Positions 19,203 through 28,867 are shown, numbered from the stretch's first letter. The stretch is 64,000 bases of DNA from Pontibacter silvestris (GCF_020907275.1 NZ_JAJJWI010000009.1:1-64000); one strand, 5' to 3'. Notes: generated by a model not told the origin, from the letters alone. Made by a program: numbers and translations.

Positions 19203-19260
19203 ATTATACTTATATCTAATTTCAACGAGATAAAGATAAGAGACGCTTCTTTTAAAAACC

Positions 19261-19320
19261 AATATTATTAGCAAAAGTTATTAACATGTTTATCAACAAA
19301 CGTTAATGACTAATAATATT
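19261..19320. promoter_or_regulatory. Inverted repeat in the radical-SAM/BamA-like divergent region
   Basis: Arms AATATTATTAG (19261-19271) and CTAATAATATT (19310-19320) are exact reverse complements 38 bp apart. In addition TTAGCAAAAGTT occurs twice, at 19268-19279 and 19356-19367. The block sits between the divergent starts at 19202 and 19462, where an operator would be expected. No regulator is assigned. Confidence 0.45.
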
Positions 19321-19461
19321 AGCATATTGTATTATTTTTACCGACAAATAATAGCTTAGCAAAAGTTGTACAATTTTTGTGGCAGAATATTATCAGCAAT
19401 ACCTAAATTAAAGCGTTATATTAGTAGGCTTTGGCCGCATATAGCGGCTATTTATTTATAC

Positions 19462-21351
19462 ATGTTTCTTCTGCACCTTACATTTATTCGCTCACAACTG
19501 GTGTGCCTGTTAGGCATATTGCTTCTGTCTGCGCATGTATGTTGTGCCCAGGAGGCGTCTCAGATAAATAACGACAGTACGCAAGCAGATTCGACCAGAA
19601 TGAAGTTTGATGAGCGTGTAATGGAGAACCTTCGTCAGATATCGGAGCGGAAAACAATAATGGGTAAGTTCCTAAAGGCCGTTCTGGATTTTGACCGGCA
19701 CAACGAAGAAGTAGCAGGGCTAGACGCAGAACTGATAAAGCGGGAATATGAAAAGCATAATTACAAGATTGTACGCCATATTGAGATCAGAACCCTAGAC
19801 CCGCTGGGCTACTCTATTAACGACACGGCACGTGTGCCTCGAAACTTTCTGGAAAAAGCAGGCAATTCACTTCATGTAAAAACCGGGCGCAGCCTTATCC
19901 GCAATAAACTGCTTTTCCGGAAGAATGAGCCCCTGGAGCCATTAGCTCTGGTAGAATCAGAACGTTTACTTCGCCAGACGGAATATTTACTTGATGCCCG
20001 CATTATTGTAAATGAGCAGACTACAACAGATGACAGCGTTGATGTATATGTTTTAGCAAAGGATATTTTTAGCCTTGGGGGCTCAGGCTCGTACTCTCCT
20101 TCTTCCGGATCCGGGCGTATAGCTCCGCGCGAACTTAACTTCCTTGGCCAAGGGCATCAGCTACGCACCTCCTACCGCTTCGGAATGAACCGCCCCCGCC
20201 CCTGGGAGTTTGACGCTTCCTATAGCGTAGAAAACATTGGCAGGTCATATATCTCTGCTGATGTTATATATTCAAATCAAAACTACTATAAAGAGAAGAG
20301 CGCCTATTTAAGCAGAGACTTCTTCTCTACAAATACTAAATATGCCGGTGCCGTTGGCCTAAGTTTAGTGGAGGAGCGCCTACAAATGCCTTCTTCACCT
20401 ACAGACACAGCTGTTGTCTTTGGCAAACTTACCTACAACAGGCAGGAGGCCTGGCTGGGGCGCGCAATAAAGCTTAAAAACTACAACCTCGGGTATGAAG
20501 CAAAAGGTCGGCTAATAGTTGGCTTAAGAGTTATCAATACAGATTATAAAACTACTCCTACCGAAAACTTTCAGGACAATACACTAATGCTTGGCAGTAT
20601 TGGTTACAGCGTTCGGAAGTACTATAAAGATCGCTTTTTATTCGGATTTGGCCGTACAGAAGACATTCCGGCAGGTACGTTTGCCTCTCTTACTTATGGT
20701 TATGAGAAAGGAGCTATAAAAGACAGGCGCTACTTTGGAGCTACCACTTCGCTCGCTAAGTACAGCGCTAATTTCGGCTACTTATATGGCAGTGCTACCT
20801 ACGGCTCTTATATCCGGGACAATAAATGGGAGCAGGGTATGCTGGATGTTCAGTCGATGTACTTTACAAGATTGTTGGAATGGGGCAACTGGAAGCTGCG
20901 CCACTATGTAATTGGCCGCGCCACCATTGGCATTAACCGGAACCCGGAGGAGTTACTTTCTATTGACAAAGAGCTTGGCTTGCGGGGCTTCCGCTCTGAG
21001 TTTGTGCGTGGGAGCAGGCGTGCCGTGCTGAATTATGAAGCAAACCTTTACACTCCTTTCACATTGTTCGGCTTTAGGTTAGCTGCTCTTGCGTTCGCCG
21101 ATGTTGCCTGGCTTTCAACAGGCAATAAAAGCTCTCCTTTCAATGAATCTCCTTACCGAGGTTTTGGGGTTGGTTTGCGTTTCCGAAATGAGTACCTTTC
21201 CTTTAGTACCATTCAGATCCTGATTGGCTATTATCCCAAGCTACCTCAAAACGGCAACATGGATAGTTTTAGAATCTTTGGCTCCAGCCGTCCTTATTAT
21301 GACTTTACTGACTTCCGCTTTACCACCCCTGGTGTGGTTGAATTCCGTTAG
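19462..21351 (+). CDS. BamA/TamA-like outer-membrane protein
   Basis: Exported barrel protein. I choose ATG 19462 (MFLLHLTFIRSQLVC...HVCCAQ, 629 residues) over the in-frame TTG at 19366. Residues about 90-200 form a POTRA-like region (LVESERLLRQTEYLLDARIIVNEQ). The rest is a 16-strand-type barrel with RIAPRELNFLGQGHQLRTSYRFG and, near the end, GLRGFRSEFVRGSRRAV, equivalent to the (V/I)RGF loop motif of Omp85 proteins. It ends LQNG...TPGVVEFR instead of a classic Phe end. It is probably involved in outer-membrane assembly or lipid transport. It is shorter than BamA (fewer POTRAs), so it is not the essential BamA. Confidence 0.8.
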   Translation: MFLLHLTFIRSQLVCLLGILLLSAHVCCAQEASQINNDSTQADSTRMKFDERVMENLRQISERKTIMGKFLKAVLDFDRHNEEVAGLDAELIKREYEKHNYKIVRHIEIRTLDPLGYSINDTARVPRNFLEKAGNSLHVKTGRSLIRNKLLFRKNEPLEPLALVESERLLRQTEYLLDARIIVNEQTTTDDSVDVYVLAKDIFSLGGSGSYSPSSGSGRIAPRELNFLGQGHQLRTSYRFGMNRPRPWEFDASYSVENIGRSYISADVIYSNQNYYKEKSAYLSRDFFSTNTKYAGAVGLSLVEERLQMPSSPTDTAVVFGKLTYNRQEAWLGRAIKLKNYNLGYEAKGRLIVGLRVINTDYKTTPTENFQDNTLMLGSIGYSVRKYYKDRFLFGFGRTEDIPAGTFASLTYGYEKGAIKDRRYFGATTSLAKYSANFGYLYGSATYGSYIRDNKWEQGMLDVQSMYFTRLLEWGNWKLRHYVIGRATIGINRNPEELLSIDKELGLRGFRSEFVRGSRRAVLNYEANLYTPFTLFGFRLAALAFADVAWLSTGNKSSPFNESPYRGFGVGLRFRNEYLSFSTIQILIGYYPKLPQNGNMDSFRIFGSSRPYYDFTDFRFTTPGVVEFR

Positions 21352-21514
21352 TCTATTAACAACTATCAACTTATATTAAATTACATTCTATATAGGAAAT
21401 AACCCATCACAGCCAGCTACTTTTAATTTAATTAGGAGCAATGGCGTATCTTCTTTCCCACGGATGCCGTTTTTCTTAGCTTTGCAGAACATACTTAATC
21501 AAAGGAACAATACG

Positions 21515-22360
21515 ATGGTAGAACTTGGTAATTATAACGAACTGGAGATAGCCCGTGAGGTAGATTTCGGCGTGTATTTAGCATCAGAGGATGGCGACAT
21601 TCTGCTGCCTAACAAATACATACCTGAAGATGCCAAAATTGGAGACAAACTACGCGTGTTTATCTACCGTGACTCCGAAGACCGTATGATTGCCACTACC
21701 CTGGAACCTTATGCCACCGTTGGTGAGTTTGCCTGCCTTACCTGCAAAGACGTTACTCCGTTTGGAGCCTTTTTGGAATGGGGACTGGAGAAAGACTTGC
21801 TGGTGCCACTCCATAACCAAAAAGACAAAATGAATGTCGGGCGCAAGTACTGTGTGTACCTGTACCTGGATGAAACTTCTGACCGTGTAGTAGCTACCTC
21901 AAAACTGGGTAAGTATCTTCAGAATGAGAATATTCAGCTTACAGTGGGGCAGGAAGCAGCTTTAATGGTAGCCGGCTTTACAGACATTGGTATCAAAGTC
22001 ATCATAGATGGCAAATACATGGGTATGTTGTTTAAAAATGAGGTGTTTCAGGATGTGCGCTTAGGTGATAGACTAACCGGGTACATCAAAAACATCAGGG
22101 AAGATAATAAAGTAGACGTAAGCCTGCGTAAACCAGACACAACTGCTAAAACTGAAGTAACTGATGCGTCTCAGAAGATTCTGGACAAACTTCAGAATCA
22201 ACCAAGTGGGCGCCTGCCTCTCTCGGACAACAGCAGCCCCGAAGAAATTTATCTGGCGTTTGGCATGAGTAAGAAAACATTTAAGAAAGCGATAGGCACT
22301 CTTTACAAAAATGGTCAGATACAGTTGGCTGAGGACCATATTCGCCTCGCGTCACGTTAA
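21515..22360 (+). CDS. S1-domain RNA-binding protein, CvfB-like
   Basis: Cytoplasmic protein of 281 residues from ATG 21515 (MVELGNYNELEIAREVDFGVYLA); an upstream in-frame Met at 21464 gives an atypical 17-residue extension. It contains tandem S1-like OB folds (residues 1-65 and 68-130 with VTPFGAFLEWGLEKDLLVP; 140-210 with IKVIIDGKYMGMLFKNE). A C-terminal winged helix follows (LPLSDNSSPEEIYLAFGMSKKTFKKAIGTLYKNGQI). This is the CvfB/YitL architecture, proteins that bind RNA and affect virulence-factor expression in Firmicutes. The function in Bacteroidota is untested. Confidence 0.9.
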   Translation: MVELGNYNELEIAREVDFGVYLASEDGDILLPNKYIPEDAKIGDKLRVFIYRDSEDRMIATTLEPYATVGEFACLTCKDVTPFGAFLEWGLEKDLLVPLHNQKDKMNVGRKYCVYLYLDETSDRVVATSKLGKYLQNENIQLTVGQEAALMVAGFTDIGIKVIIDGKYMGMLFKNEVFQDVRLGDRLTGYIKNIREDNKVDVSLRKPDTTAKTEVTDASQKILDKLQNQPSGRLPLSDNSSPEEIYLAFGMSKKTFKKAIGTLYKNGQIQLAEDHIRLASR

Positions 22361-22478
22361 AGATGCTGAATTCTTCCATTTAAGTATAATGGAATAATAT
22401 ATTCCTAAGCTTATTTATTATATTTAATAGACATTATTTCTGAAGAAACGTACTGTCTGCGTAAGCTTAATGCTAGTT

Positions 22479-23150
22479 ATGGAAAAAGTAAGAACCGCCC
22501 TGATAGCCGGAGCCAGTGGCTTGGTAGGTAGCCATTGTCTGAACCTGCTGTTAAAAAGCAACAGGTACAGCGAGGTTATTTCTATAGGCAGACGAGACTT
22601 GCCCATAATTCACCCTAAACTGGACCAGAAAGTAATTGACTTTGACGACCTGAAAAGCTATGCGCACGACCTGGCTGCTGACGATGTATTCTGCTGCCTC
22701 GGCACAACTATAAAGAAAGCAGGTTCAAAAGAAGCCTTTTATAAAGTTGATCACACCTATGTAACGCAATTAGCTGAAGTGAGCAGAAGCAGAATCACCT
22801 CACAGTTTCTGGTTGTGTCGGCTATGGGTGCTGACAAAAGCTCCCTTATTTTCTATAACCGAGTAAAAGGCGAAATGGAAGACGACTTACAGCAGATGGA
22901 ATTTAATACCATACACATTTTTCGCCCATCACTACTGCTGGGCGAGCGGGACGAGCAACGCACTGGGGAAGACTTCGCATCCAAGGTGATGCAACCATTA
23001 AGTAAATTTATGGTTGGCCCTTTACAGAAGTACAAGCCTATAGAGGCCGAAGCTGTTGCCAAAGCCATGTTATACGCAGCTTCCCAAAATCTTTCAGGTG
23101 TGCACGTTCACCCATCAGACGAAATAGCCGCCATGGGTGTAAAACTATAG
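22479..23150 (+). CDS. NAD(P)-binding Rossmann protein (HTATIP2-like)
   Basis: Protein of 223 residues from ATG 22479 (MEKVRTALIAGASGLVG). The glycine-rich dinucleotide motif GASGLVG lies at residues 10-16. DVFCCLGTTIKKAGSKEAFYKVDHTYV and VVSAMGADKSSLIFYNRVKGEMEDDL show the YxxxK-type atypical SDR active-site arrangement of the HTATIP2/TIP30-like group. It ends with IHIFRPSLLLGERDEQR. It is probably an oxidoreductase or nucleotide-sensing protein of unknown substrate. It starts a short plus-strand run with the methyltransferase downstream (43 bp gap). Confidence 0.85.
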   Translation: MEKVRTALIAGASGLVGSHCLNLLLKSNRYSEVISIGRRDLPIIHPKLDQKVIDFDDLKSYAHDLAADDVFCCLGTTIKKAGSKEAFYKVDHTYVTQLAEVSRSRITSQFLVVSAMGADKSSLIFYNRVKGEMEDDLQQMEFNTIHIFRPSLLLGERDEQRTGEDFASKVMQPLSKFMVGPLQKYKPIEAEAVAKAMLYAASQNLSGVHVHPSDEIAAMGVKL

Positions 23151-23193
23151 CTCATGCGCTACCGTACAGGCTACGCAAGATTTAGTTTACAAT

Positions 23194-23979
23194 ATGCAGC
23201 CACACCACATACAACATGTTTTCCCAAAAGCATCTCACTACGACCCGGAGTGGGTGCGCAGGCATTCCATGGGAGAAAACGTACTCTTTAATCTCGAGAG
23301 CCTTACCAAGTCCTTAAACCTGAAGCCGGGCATGCGCGTGCTCGACCTTGGCTGCGGCAAAGGCATTAGCTCTATATTTCTGGCCAAAGAATTCGGGGTA
23401 ACTGTTTTTGCTGTGGATGATGCCATTTCAGCCAGCGCCAACTATGAACGCATTATGAAAGAAGATTGCGCTCATAAGGTAATACCTGTACAGGCCGATG
23501 CCCGCGCCTTACCTTTTGCCGAAGAGTATTTCGATGCAGTCATTGTCATAGACTCCTACACCTACTTTGGCACCGACGAAAAGTATCTCCCTTATATATG
23601 CCGCTTTATCAAGCCTGAAGGATACATAGCCATTATAGATGTATGCTTTACCCAGGAGATTAAAACACTGAAACAAGTCCCTGAGTTTCTTAAGAAGGAC
23701 TATCAAAATTACTGGTACTTTATACACAGCATAGACTGGTGGCGTAAACTCTGGGAGAAAACAGGCCTGGTACATATAGAAGCGGCTGAGGAAATAGCAG
23801 AAGCAGCTTTAGTTCGCCAGGAGTACATCCGCTACTTTGAAAACGAGGACAAACAAGATCCTTTTGCCAAAGCCATACAGCTTGACCAAGAGCATTTTAT
23901 CTCTTTCTTCAAACTTATTGGTCGCCGCACTAAAAAAACAGCTTACCTCCAGACTTATAAATCTAATCAGGGAAAATAG
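23194..23979 (+). CDS. Class I SAM-dependent methyltransferase
   Basis: Protein of 261 residues with motif I VLDLGCGKGISS at about residues 49-60, the acidic motif II FAVDD, motif III ADARALPFAEEYFDAVIVIDSYTYF and a later Rossmann strand GYIAIIDVCF. It resembles the UbiE/COQ5-like group (Methyltransf_11/25); the substrate is unknown. It follows the Rossmann gene on the same strand after 43 bp, so co-transcription is plausible. Confidence 0.9.
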   Translation: MQPHHIQHVFPKASHYDPEWVRRHSMGENVLFNLESLTKSLNLKPGMRVLDLGCGKGISSIFLAKEFGVTVFAVDDAISASANYERIMKEDCAHKVIPVQADARALPFAEEYFDAVIVIDSYTYFGTDEKYLPYICRFIKPEGYIAIIDVCFTQEIKTLKQVPEFLKKDYQNYWYFIHSIDWWRKLWEKTGLVHIEAAEEIAEAALVRQEYIRYFENEDKQDPFAKAIQLDQEHFISFFKLIGRRTKKTAYLQTYKSNQGK

Positions 23980-24094
23980 TATTTCTTATACAGAATTAGG
24001 GTTTTACTACGTTAGAAGTTTTACTTTTGCAGCCGCGAAGGGCGGGGAAATTTTTCTCAGCTGCATCAAATTACCTAACAATGTTAAAACACTA

Positions 24095-24601
24095 ATGAAA
24101 ACTATTCTACGGATTTCCGCCTTCATGGCACTTGTGCTACTATTAAACCCTACCGCCCAGGCCCAGAGCAGCGGCTATACAACCGGAATCGGCCTTAGAG
24201 GTGGCGATGCATCTGGCCTTACCATCAAACATTTTATTGATAACGAAGCTGCCATTGAAGGCATCATCAGCTCTAGTTTCCGCTACAGAGGTACTGTTCT
24301 GACTGCCTTGTACGAACTACATGCTCCTGCTTTTAATGTTGAAGGACTGCAATGGTACTACGGCCTGGGCGGGCACATTGGCTTTTATGATGGCTATTAC
24401 TATTACCGTAACCGTGGCAACAAGCGCTATGAGCACAGAGACGATAATATTTTTGGTCTTGGTATAGACGGTATAGTTGGTTTGGAATACTACATTCGCG
24501 AGATCCCTTTTACTATTGGCGCAGACATTAAACCACAACTAAACCTGCCCGCAGGCGGCGGTTTCTGGAATTCAGCCCTGCACGTAAGATATGTGTTTTA
24601 A
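24095..24601 (+). CDS. Small outer-membrane beta-barrel protein
   Basis: Exported protein of 168 residues starting at ATG 24095 (MKTILRISAFMALVLLLNPTAQAQ), not at the longer frame that overlaps the methyltransferase gene. The mature part alternates strands (YTTGIGLRGGDASGLTIKHFI, WYYGLGGHIGFYDG) and ends ALHVRYVF with a terminal Phe, the signature of an eight-stranded barrel. Small barrels of this type are common in Bacteroidota and have no set role. A strong terminator follows. Confidence 0.85.
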   Translation: MKTILRISAFMALVLLLNPTAQAQSSGYTTGIGLRGGDASGLTIKHFIDNEAAIEGIISSSFRYRGTVLTALYELHAPAFNVEGLQWYYGLGGHIGFYDGYYYYRNRGNKRYEHRDDNIFGLGIDGIVGLEYYIREIPFTIGADIKPQLNLPAGGGFWNSALHVRYVF

Positions 24602-24620
24602 TTGTTACGATATAAAGCTT

Positions 24621-24669
24621 TTAAAACAGTAAGCGCCTGCTGTACTTTAGCAGGCGCTTACTGTTTTAA
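24621..24669. terminator. Perfect 21 bp hairpin terminator
   Basis: Arms 24621-24641 and 24649-24669 are exact complements around a 7 nt loop, 20 bp past the stop of the small barrel gene. Confidence 0.92.
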
Positions 24670-25144
24670 GTTCTCCTAAGAAGTTGCTTAATACAGTGGT
24701 AGCATATTTTTCATGATTTATTAAGCTTTCTTTCAGGAAGGAACAACTGTGTAGCTAAAGCAAGCACTTACTTTTTGGACATGAAGCATCTAACGGATTA
24801 AATTGCATAGCAACTGCTTTACTAGCATAATACATAAATATAATGCAATAGAAACTACAACAGAGTAATGTGTTATCGTATCTCTTTTTCCTTACAATCC
24901 ATACTCGATAAATTTCATATTTGATGAGTAACATTATAAATAAATTCCCCAACTGCTCTACCAGCCAAATAACAACGTCCTACTATTGCTCCTCCTATCT
25001 CTACAGCAACTATTAGCCTGTCTGAAGGGCAGCTTCAGTTTCTTTTAAATCACTACTGGAAATTCCTAAGCGTTTGTGTATTCTAACTTCAATGATTACA
25101 TATTGTCAGTTTTTGTTTCTCAGGTAGCTTTTCTGATCAAAACC

Positions 25145-25180
25145 AAACTAACCACTGTTGGTAACTGCAGTGGCTAGTTT
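25145..25180 (-). terminator. Hairpin terminator after the rim set
   Basis: Arms 25145-25157 and 25168-25180 pair with one mismatch around a 10 nt loop, about 38 bp beyond the minus-strand stop at 25218. Confidence 0.65.
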
Positions 25181-25217
25181 ATTTCTATACTTAACTTAAA
25201 GAATATAACCTCCAACT

Positions 25218-26159
25218 TCAATAAGCAATATGCAGCAAGGCATCGCCTTGGTTTACTACAGGCATGTTATTAATCCCAACTACATAACCAGTGGCAGGAG
25301 CAGTCAGACGTACTTCCATTTCTCCATAAGGGTCTGTAATGCTGCCAATATGCTGGTTCTTCTTCACAAGCTCTCCTATCTTAACAAACGTACGCCATAA
25401 GCCTGCATTTTTAGCACGTACCCAAACATCTTTCAGACATAGTACCGTTTCTTCGGCAGCAGGGGTATAATTAGCCATCATGCCCAGGTGGTGCAATAAA
25501 CGACAGGTTCCTTCAATACCAATATTTATGCCCTTCTCATCAAAACGCAGGCTTTCTCCTGTTTCATAAACCAATATAGCTTTGCCTAGCTTAGAAGCTT
25601 CTTTCCGGAGAGAGCCTTGCCTGTACGGTGAGTTCATGATAAAAGGTGCCGCAAAAGCCCTTGCCAGCTCTTCGTTACGCATGCTGTCTGTTAAACAGCG
25701 TATCTGTGGATAGTTAGCACGGCTGGCTCCGCCTGTATGAAAATCAATGCCAAAATCTACATATGGCACTACCTCTTTCATGAAACGATATGCCATACGG
25801 CTGGCGAGGGAACCTTCTCGATTACCCGGAAAACTGCGATTTACGTCCTTACCATCCGGCATTTCCCTGGAAAAGTTAAGGAAGCCGTAAATATTGAGCA
25901 CGGGTACAGCAATGATAGTGCCTTTTAGCGGATAGAGCATTTTTTTGCTCAGCATACGGCGGATAATCTCAGTTCCGTTCACCTCATCGCCATGCATGCC
26001 TGCCATCAGCAGCACCACTGGCCCATCATGTACCGAGCGAAAAACATAAACCGGAATTTCGATTACAGTACCGCTCGGCAGCTTACTAATTACTAGCTTA
26101 GTTAATACTTTCTCTCCCCGGTCTATACTTTTACCGTTGATAACTATTGTTTCGGGCAT
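25218..26159 (-). CDS. Succinylglutamate desuccinylase/aspartoacylase family, RimA-like
   Basis: Zinc peptidase of the M14 AstE/AspA type, 313 residues. Metal site: H-x-x-E in MHGDEVNG (about 55-62) and the later His in FGIDFHTGG. A catalytic Glu appears in LVYETGES. It ends with a barrel-like lipoyl-type domain (VRLTAPATGYVVGINNMPVVNQGDALLHI). Third in a minus-strand set after rimB and rimK, it matches the rimA position of the rimABK loci described in Pseudomonas, where the products tune glutamylation of ribosomal protein S6. The gap to rimK is 7 bp. Enzyme class is firm; the RimA role is inferred from context. Confidence 0.85.
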   Translation of the reverse strand: MPETIVINGKSIDRGEKVLTKLVISKLPSGTVIEIPVYVFRSVHDGPVVLLMAGMHGDEVNGTEIIRRMLSKKMLYPLKGTIIAVPVLNIYGFLNFSREMPDGKDVNRSFPGNREGSLASRMAYRFMKEVVPYVDFGIDFHTGGASRANYPQIRCLTDSMRNEELARAFAAPFIMNSPYRQGSLRKEASKLGKAILVYETGESLRFDEKGINIGIEGTCRLLHHLGMMANYTPAAEETVLCLKDVWVRAKNAGLWRTFVKIGELVKKNQHIGSITDPYGEMEVRLTAPATGYVVGINNMPVVNQGDALLHIAY

Positions 26160-26166
26160 GCTATTA

Positions 26167-27069
26167 TTACTCCTCTACTCCTTTTTTAGGCCTTTTCTGT
26201 GCCAACTGCTCTGTATATTCTATGATTTTAGAAGCAATGTCTTTTTGTGTAGCACGTTCAATACCCTCCAAACCTGGTGAAGAGTTCACCTCCAGAATCA
26301 AAGGGCCGCGCTTAGACTGCAACATATCAACACCTGCTATTCCCAACCCTAATGATTTGGCAGCTAACAAAGCCGCGGCTTTTTCTTTTCGTGTAAGTTT
26401 AATAAGCGATGCATTACCTCCTCGGTGCAGGTTAGAACGGAACTCCCCCTCTTTTCCCTGACGCTTCATGGCTCCTACTACCTCGCCGTTTACAACAAAG
26501 GCACGTATGTCGGCGCCTCCAGCCTCCGAAATAAACTCCTGCACTATAATCCGCGCTTTTAAATTATGAAAAGCCTCAATTACCGACTCAGCAGCTTTTT
26601 TTGTTTCTGCCAATACCACACCTAAGCCTTGTGTTCCTTCCAGTAACTTTATTACCAATGGAGCACCTCCAACTTCGTTTACCAGCTGTGATGTGTTTTT
26701 AGAATAGTTCGTAAAGGCTGTTTTAGGCATACCCAATCCGGCTCGGGAAAGAATCTGAAGGCTGCGCAGCTTATCGCGGGAGCGTAATATAGCTTGTGAA
26801 CTGACAGCACTTTTTGATTTAGCCATCTGAAACTGACGCACGACAGCAGCACCGTAAAAAGTAACAGAAGCACCTATGCGCGGAATTACCACATCAATAT
26901 CACTTAAGCGCTTCCCTTTGTAAAGAATATGTGGGTCGCCCTGCTCCATCACCAGGTCGCAACTTAAATGGTCCAGCACTACGGCCTCGTGCCCCCGCTG
27001 CTCAGCTGCCTCCACCAGCCGGCGGGTAGAGTATAACTTTGGATTGCGCGAGAGAATGGCTATTTTCAT
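26167..27069 (-). CDS. rimK: RimK-type ATP-grasp ligase (S6 glutamyl ligase)
   Basis: Cytoplasmic ATP-grasp enzyme of 300 residues from ATG 27069 ([22 protein letters not shown]), not the longer frame overlapping the upstream gene. Motifs: [40 protein letters not shown] (ATP-grasp lysine and Gly-rich loop), [19 protein letters not shown] and the Mg-binding [17 protein letters not shown]. coli RimK adds glutamates to the C-terminus of S6. It is flanked by RimB-like and RimA-like genes with short gaps, so all three are probably one transcript. Confidence 0.93.
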   Translation of the reverse strand: MKIAILSRNPKLYSTRRLVEAAEQRGHEAVVLDHLSCDLVMEQGDPHILYKGKRLSDIDVVIPRIGASVTFYGAAVVRQFQMAKSKSAVSSQAILRSRDKLRSLQILSRAGLGMPKTAFTNYSKNTSQLVNEVGGAPLVIKLLEGTQGLGVVLAETKKAAESVIEAFHNLKARIIVQEFISEAGGADIRAFVVNGEVVGAMKRQGKEGEFRSNLHRGGNASLIKLTRKEKAAALLAAKSLGLGIAGVDMLQSKRGPLILEVNSSPGLEGIERATQKDIASKIIEYTEQLAQKRPKKGVEE

Positions 27070-27076
27070 AAAAATC

Positions 27077-27559
27077 CTATTTCTTCTTTTGTTTTGATTT
27101 TGATTTCTGTGCGATGTTTTTACGGCAAACATCGACTATAAACCTACCCTTTAGAAGCTTGCGCCCGATCAGTACCGGGTACTTCATATCGCTACGGTCA
27201 GATAAAGAGAACTCTGTCTCTATCTCCTCTTCAAAGAGTTTGATCCTGGTTTTAATTACGTAGCGTTCCTGCACATCGCCGAAGGAATTCTTAATTTCCC
27301 GCAGGTCGTACTCCGAAAACTGAAGCTTCTTGTGGTTGTACTGTGGGTGAGAGGGATCCAGCAAATCCAGTTGAATTACCACCGTTCCATCAGGCATAGT
27401 TTCCTCATGTATATCGGAACAATGAATAGCAGAGGTATAGGCACCAGTATCTATTTTGGCTTCAATCTCCTCTATATCGAGTTCTGGAAAAGAGACAAGT
27501 TCACGCCTCCCGATAAGCATTTTTTCTGACTTTACTTTATTTTGATTTTCCTCTCTCAT
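27077..27559 (-). CDS. rimB: Retropepsin-like RimB/ATP-dependent zinc protease family
   Basis: Protein of 160 residues with the aspartic-protease-like core [13 protein letters not shown] (DTGA at about residues 37-40) and the C-terminal [20 protein letters not shown], diagnostic of the RimB (formerly DUF785, putative ATP-dependent Zn protease) family. In Pseudomonas RimB removes glutamates from S6 with RimA, balancing RimK. The first 13 residues are charged; the family usually begins at LIGRRE. It is the first gene of the rim set; rimK starts 7 bp after its stop. Confidence 0.9.
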   Translation of the reverse strand: MREENQNKVKSEKMLIGRRELVSFPELDIEEIEAKIDTGAYTSAIHCSDIHEETMPDGTVVIQLDLLDPSHPQYNHKKLQFSEYDLREIKNSFGDVQERYVIKTRIKLFEEEIETEFSLSDRSDMKYPVLIGRKLLKGRFIVDVCRKNIAQKSKSKQKKK

Positions 27560-27658
27560 CAGCAGTTAAGGCTAGTGAAGAAACCAGAAACTACAGCTAC
27601 TGAACTTTAAAACCCCTTAAGCGCATTAGACCAGTACCTATAGTTTCTAACTCATTAG

Positions 27659-28867
27659 TTATTTACTATAAGTAATACGGTAGATAGCGTTGTTTTTGTC
27701 ATCCGACACCAACATAGAGCCATCAGGCATAACAAGTACATCTGCCGGGCGACCCCAATCCTCCTGCCCTTGTAGCCATCCTTCGGCAAAACCTTCATAA
27801 GTAGCACCACCATTACCATCAAGCGTAACCAAAGCTATCCGGTAGCCAATCTTTTCAGAACGGTTCCAGGAGCCATGTTCCGCAATAAATATTTTGTTTT
27901 TGTACTCTTGCGGAAACATATTGCCTGTGTAGAACTTAAGGCCTAACGATGCACCATGCGGGCTTAGTGTCGTAACTGGCTTTACAAATTCGTTGCAGTT
28001 ACGCTCATTACCAAACTCCGGGTCTGAGATTGTACCTGCATGGCAGTAAGGATAACCAAAATGCTGGCCTTTCTGTGTTGCACGGTTAAGCTCATCTGCC
28101 GGCTGGTTGTCGCCCAGCATATCGCGGCCATTATCGGTAAAGTAAAGTTCTTTAGTTTCGGGATGCCAGGTTAACCCTACAGAGTTACGTACACCCTCTG
28201 CATATACCTCCAAACCAGAACCATCGGCGTTCATACGCGTGATAGCGGCATAGATTGGCTTCTCAGGCTTACAGATATTACAAGGAGCTCCTACTGGTAC
28301 ATAAAGTTTACCATCCGGGCCAAAGGCAATATATTTCCAGCCATGGTGAGCATCAGTTGGAAACTTATCGTTTACCACTTCAGGCTGTGGCTTATTCCGG
28401 AAGGTCTGCTCTATGTTAGCAAATTTAATAACACGGCTGATTTCAGCTACATACAAGTCTCCGTCTTTTATAGCGACACCATTTGGTGAAGTAAGACCAG
28501 AAGCTACCTCTACTACTTCATCTGCTTTGCCATCTCTGTTCTTATCTACAACGGCAAACACCTTATCGTTGCTGCGGGTGCCTACAAAAAGTATTCCTGA
28601 AGGACTAAGAGCCATAGAACGGGCATTCTCCACATCTTTGGCATAATAGTCTATCCGGAACCCTTCGGGCATTTTAATTCTTTCCAAGTCCTTATCTATT
28701 GGGCCGGTAGGCAGGCTTATGGCCGTATCATCAGTAGCTTGTTCTGTTTCAGTTGGCCCTGTTTTGGTAACATCTTCATTATTGTTATTGCTGCTTTCTG
28801 AAGAGCAGCCAACGCTAACGGCAACTAAAGTAAAGAACGAAAGAACAACGTTTAATGGCTTTTTCAT
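27659..28867 (-). CDS. PQQ-dependent sugar/sorbosone dehydrogenase-like lipoprotein
   Basis: Protein of 402 residues from ATG 28867 (MKKPLNVVLSFFTLVAVSVGCSSES). The lipobox VSVGC predicts a lipid-anchored periplasmic or surface protein, followed by an Asn/Thr-rich linker. The six-bladed beta-propeller of soluble glucose dehydrogenase/sorbosone dehydrogenase type spans about residues 65-400 (MALSPSGILFVGTR, WKYIAFGPDGKLYVPVGAPCNIC, GLTWHPETKELYFTDNGRDMLGDN, FIAEHGSWNRS). Relatives oxidise sugars with PQQ, although many lack PQQ-binding residues. No pqq genes are seen here. Confidence 0.88.
   Translation of the reverse strand: MKKPLNVVLSFFTLVAVSVGCSSESSNNNNEDVTKTGPTETEQATDDTAISLPTGPIDKDLERIKMPEGFRIDYYAKDVENARSMALSPSGILFVGTRSNDKVFAVVDKNRDGKADEVVEVASGLTSPNGVAIKDGDLYVAEISRVIKFANIEQTFRNKPQPEVVNDKFPTDAHHGWKYIAFGPDGKLYVPVGAPCNICKPEKPIYAAITRMNADGSGLEVYAEGVRNSVGLTWHPETKELYFTDNGRDMLGDNQPADELNRATQKGQHFGYPYCHAGTISDPEFGNERNCNEFVKPVTTLSPHGASLGLKFYTGNMFPQEYKNKIFIAEHGSWNRSEKIGYRIALVTLDGNGGATYEGFAEGWLQGQEDWGRPADVLVMPDGSMLVSDDKNNAIYRITYSK

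Larger units (their letters stand above)
24602..25217. other. Intergenic gap between converging units
   Basis: 616 bp. It holds the terminator of the barrel gene (24621-24669) and that of the rim set (25145-25180). A 65-codon minus-strand open frame at 24755-24952 has unusual composition and no homology I recognise, so I do not call it. Nothing else is seen. Confidence 0.6.

Noticed and set aside
23837..24094. 86-residue extension of the small barrel protein into the methyltransferase gene
   Set aside because: The ATG at 24095 begins a normal signal peptide; the extension is a shifted reading of the upstream gene.
24755..24952. 65-codon minus-strand open frame
   Set aside because: AT-driven composition, no signal or domain, and it lies alone in a gap between terminators.
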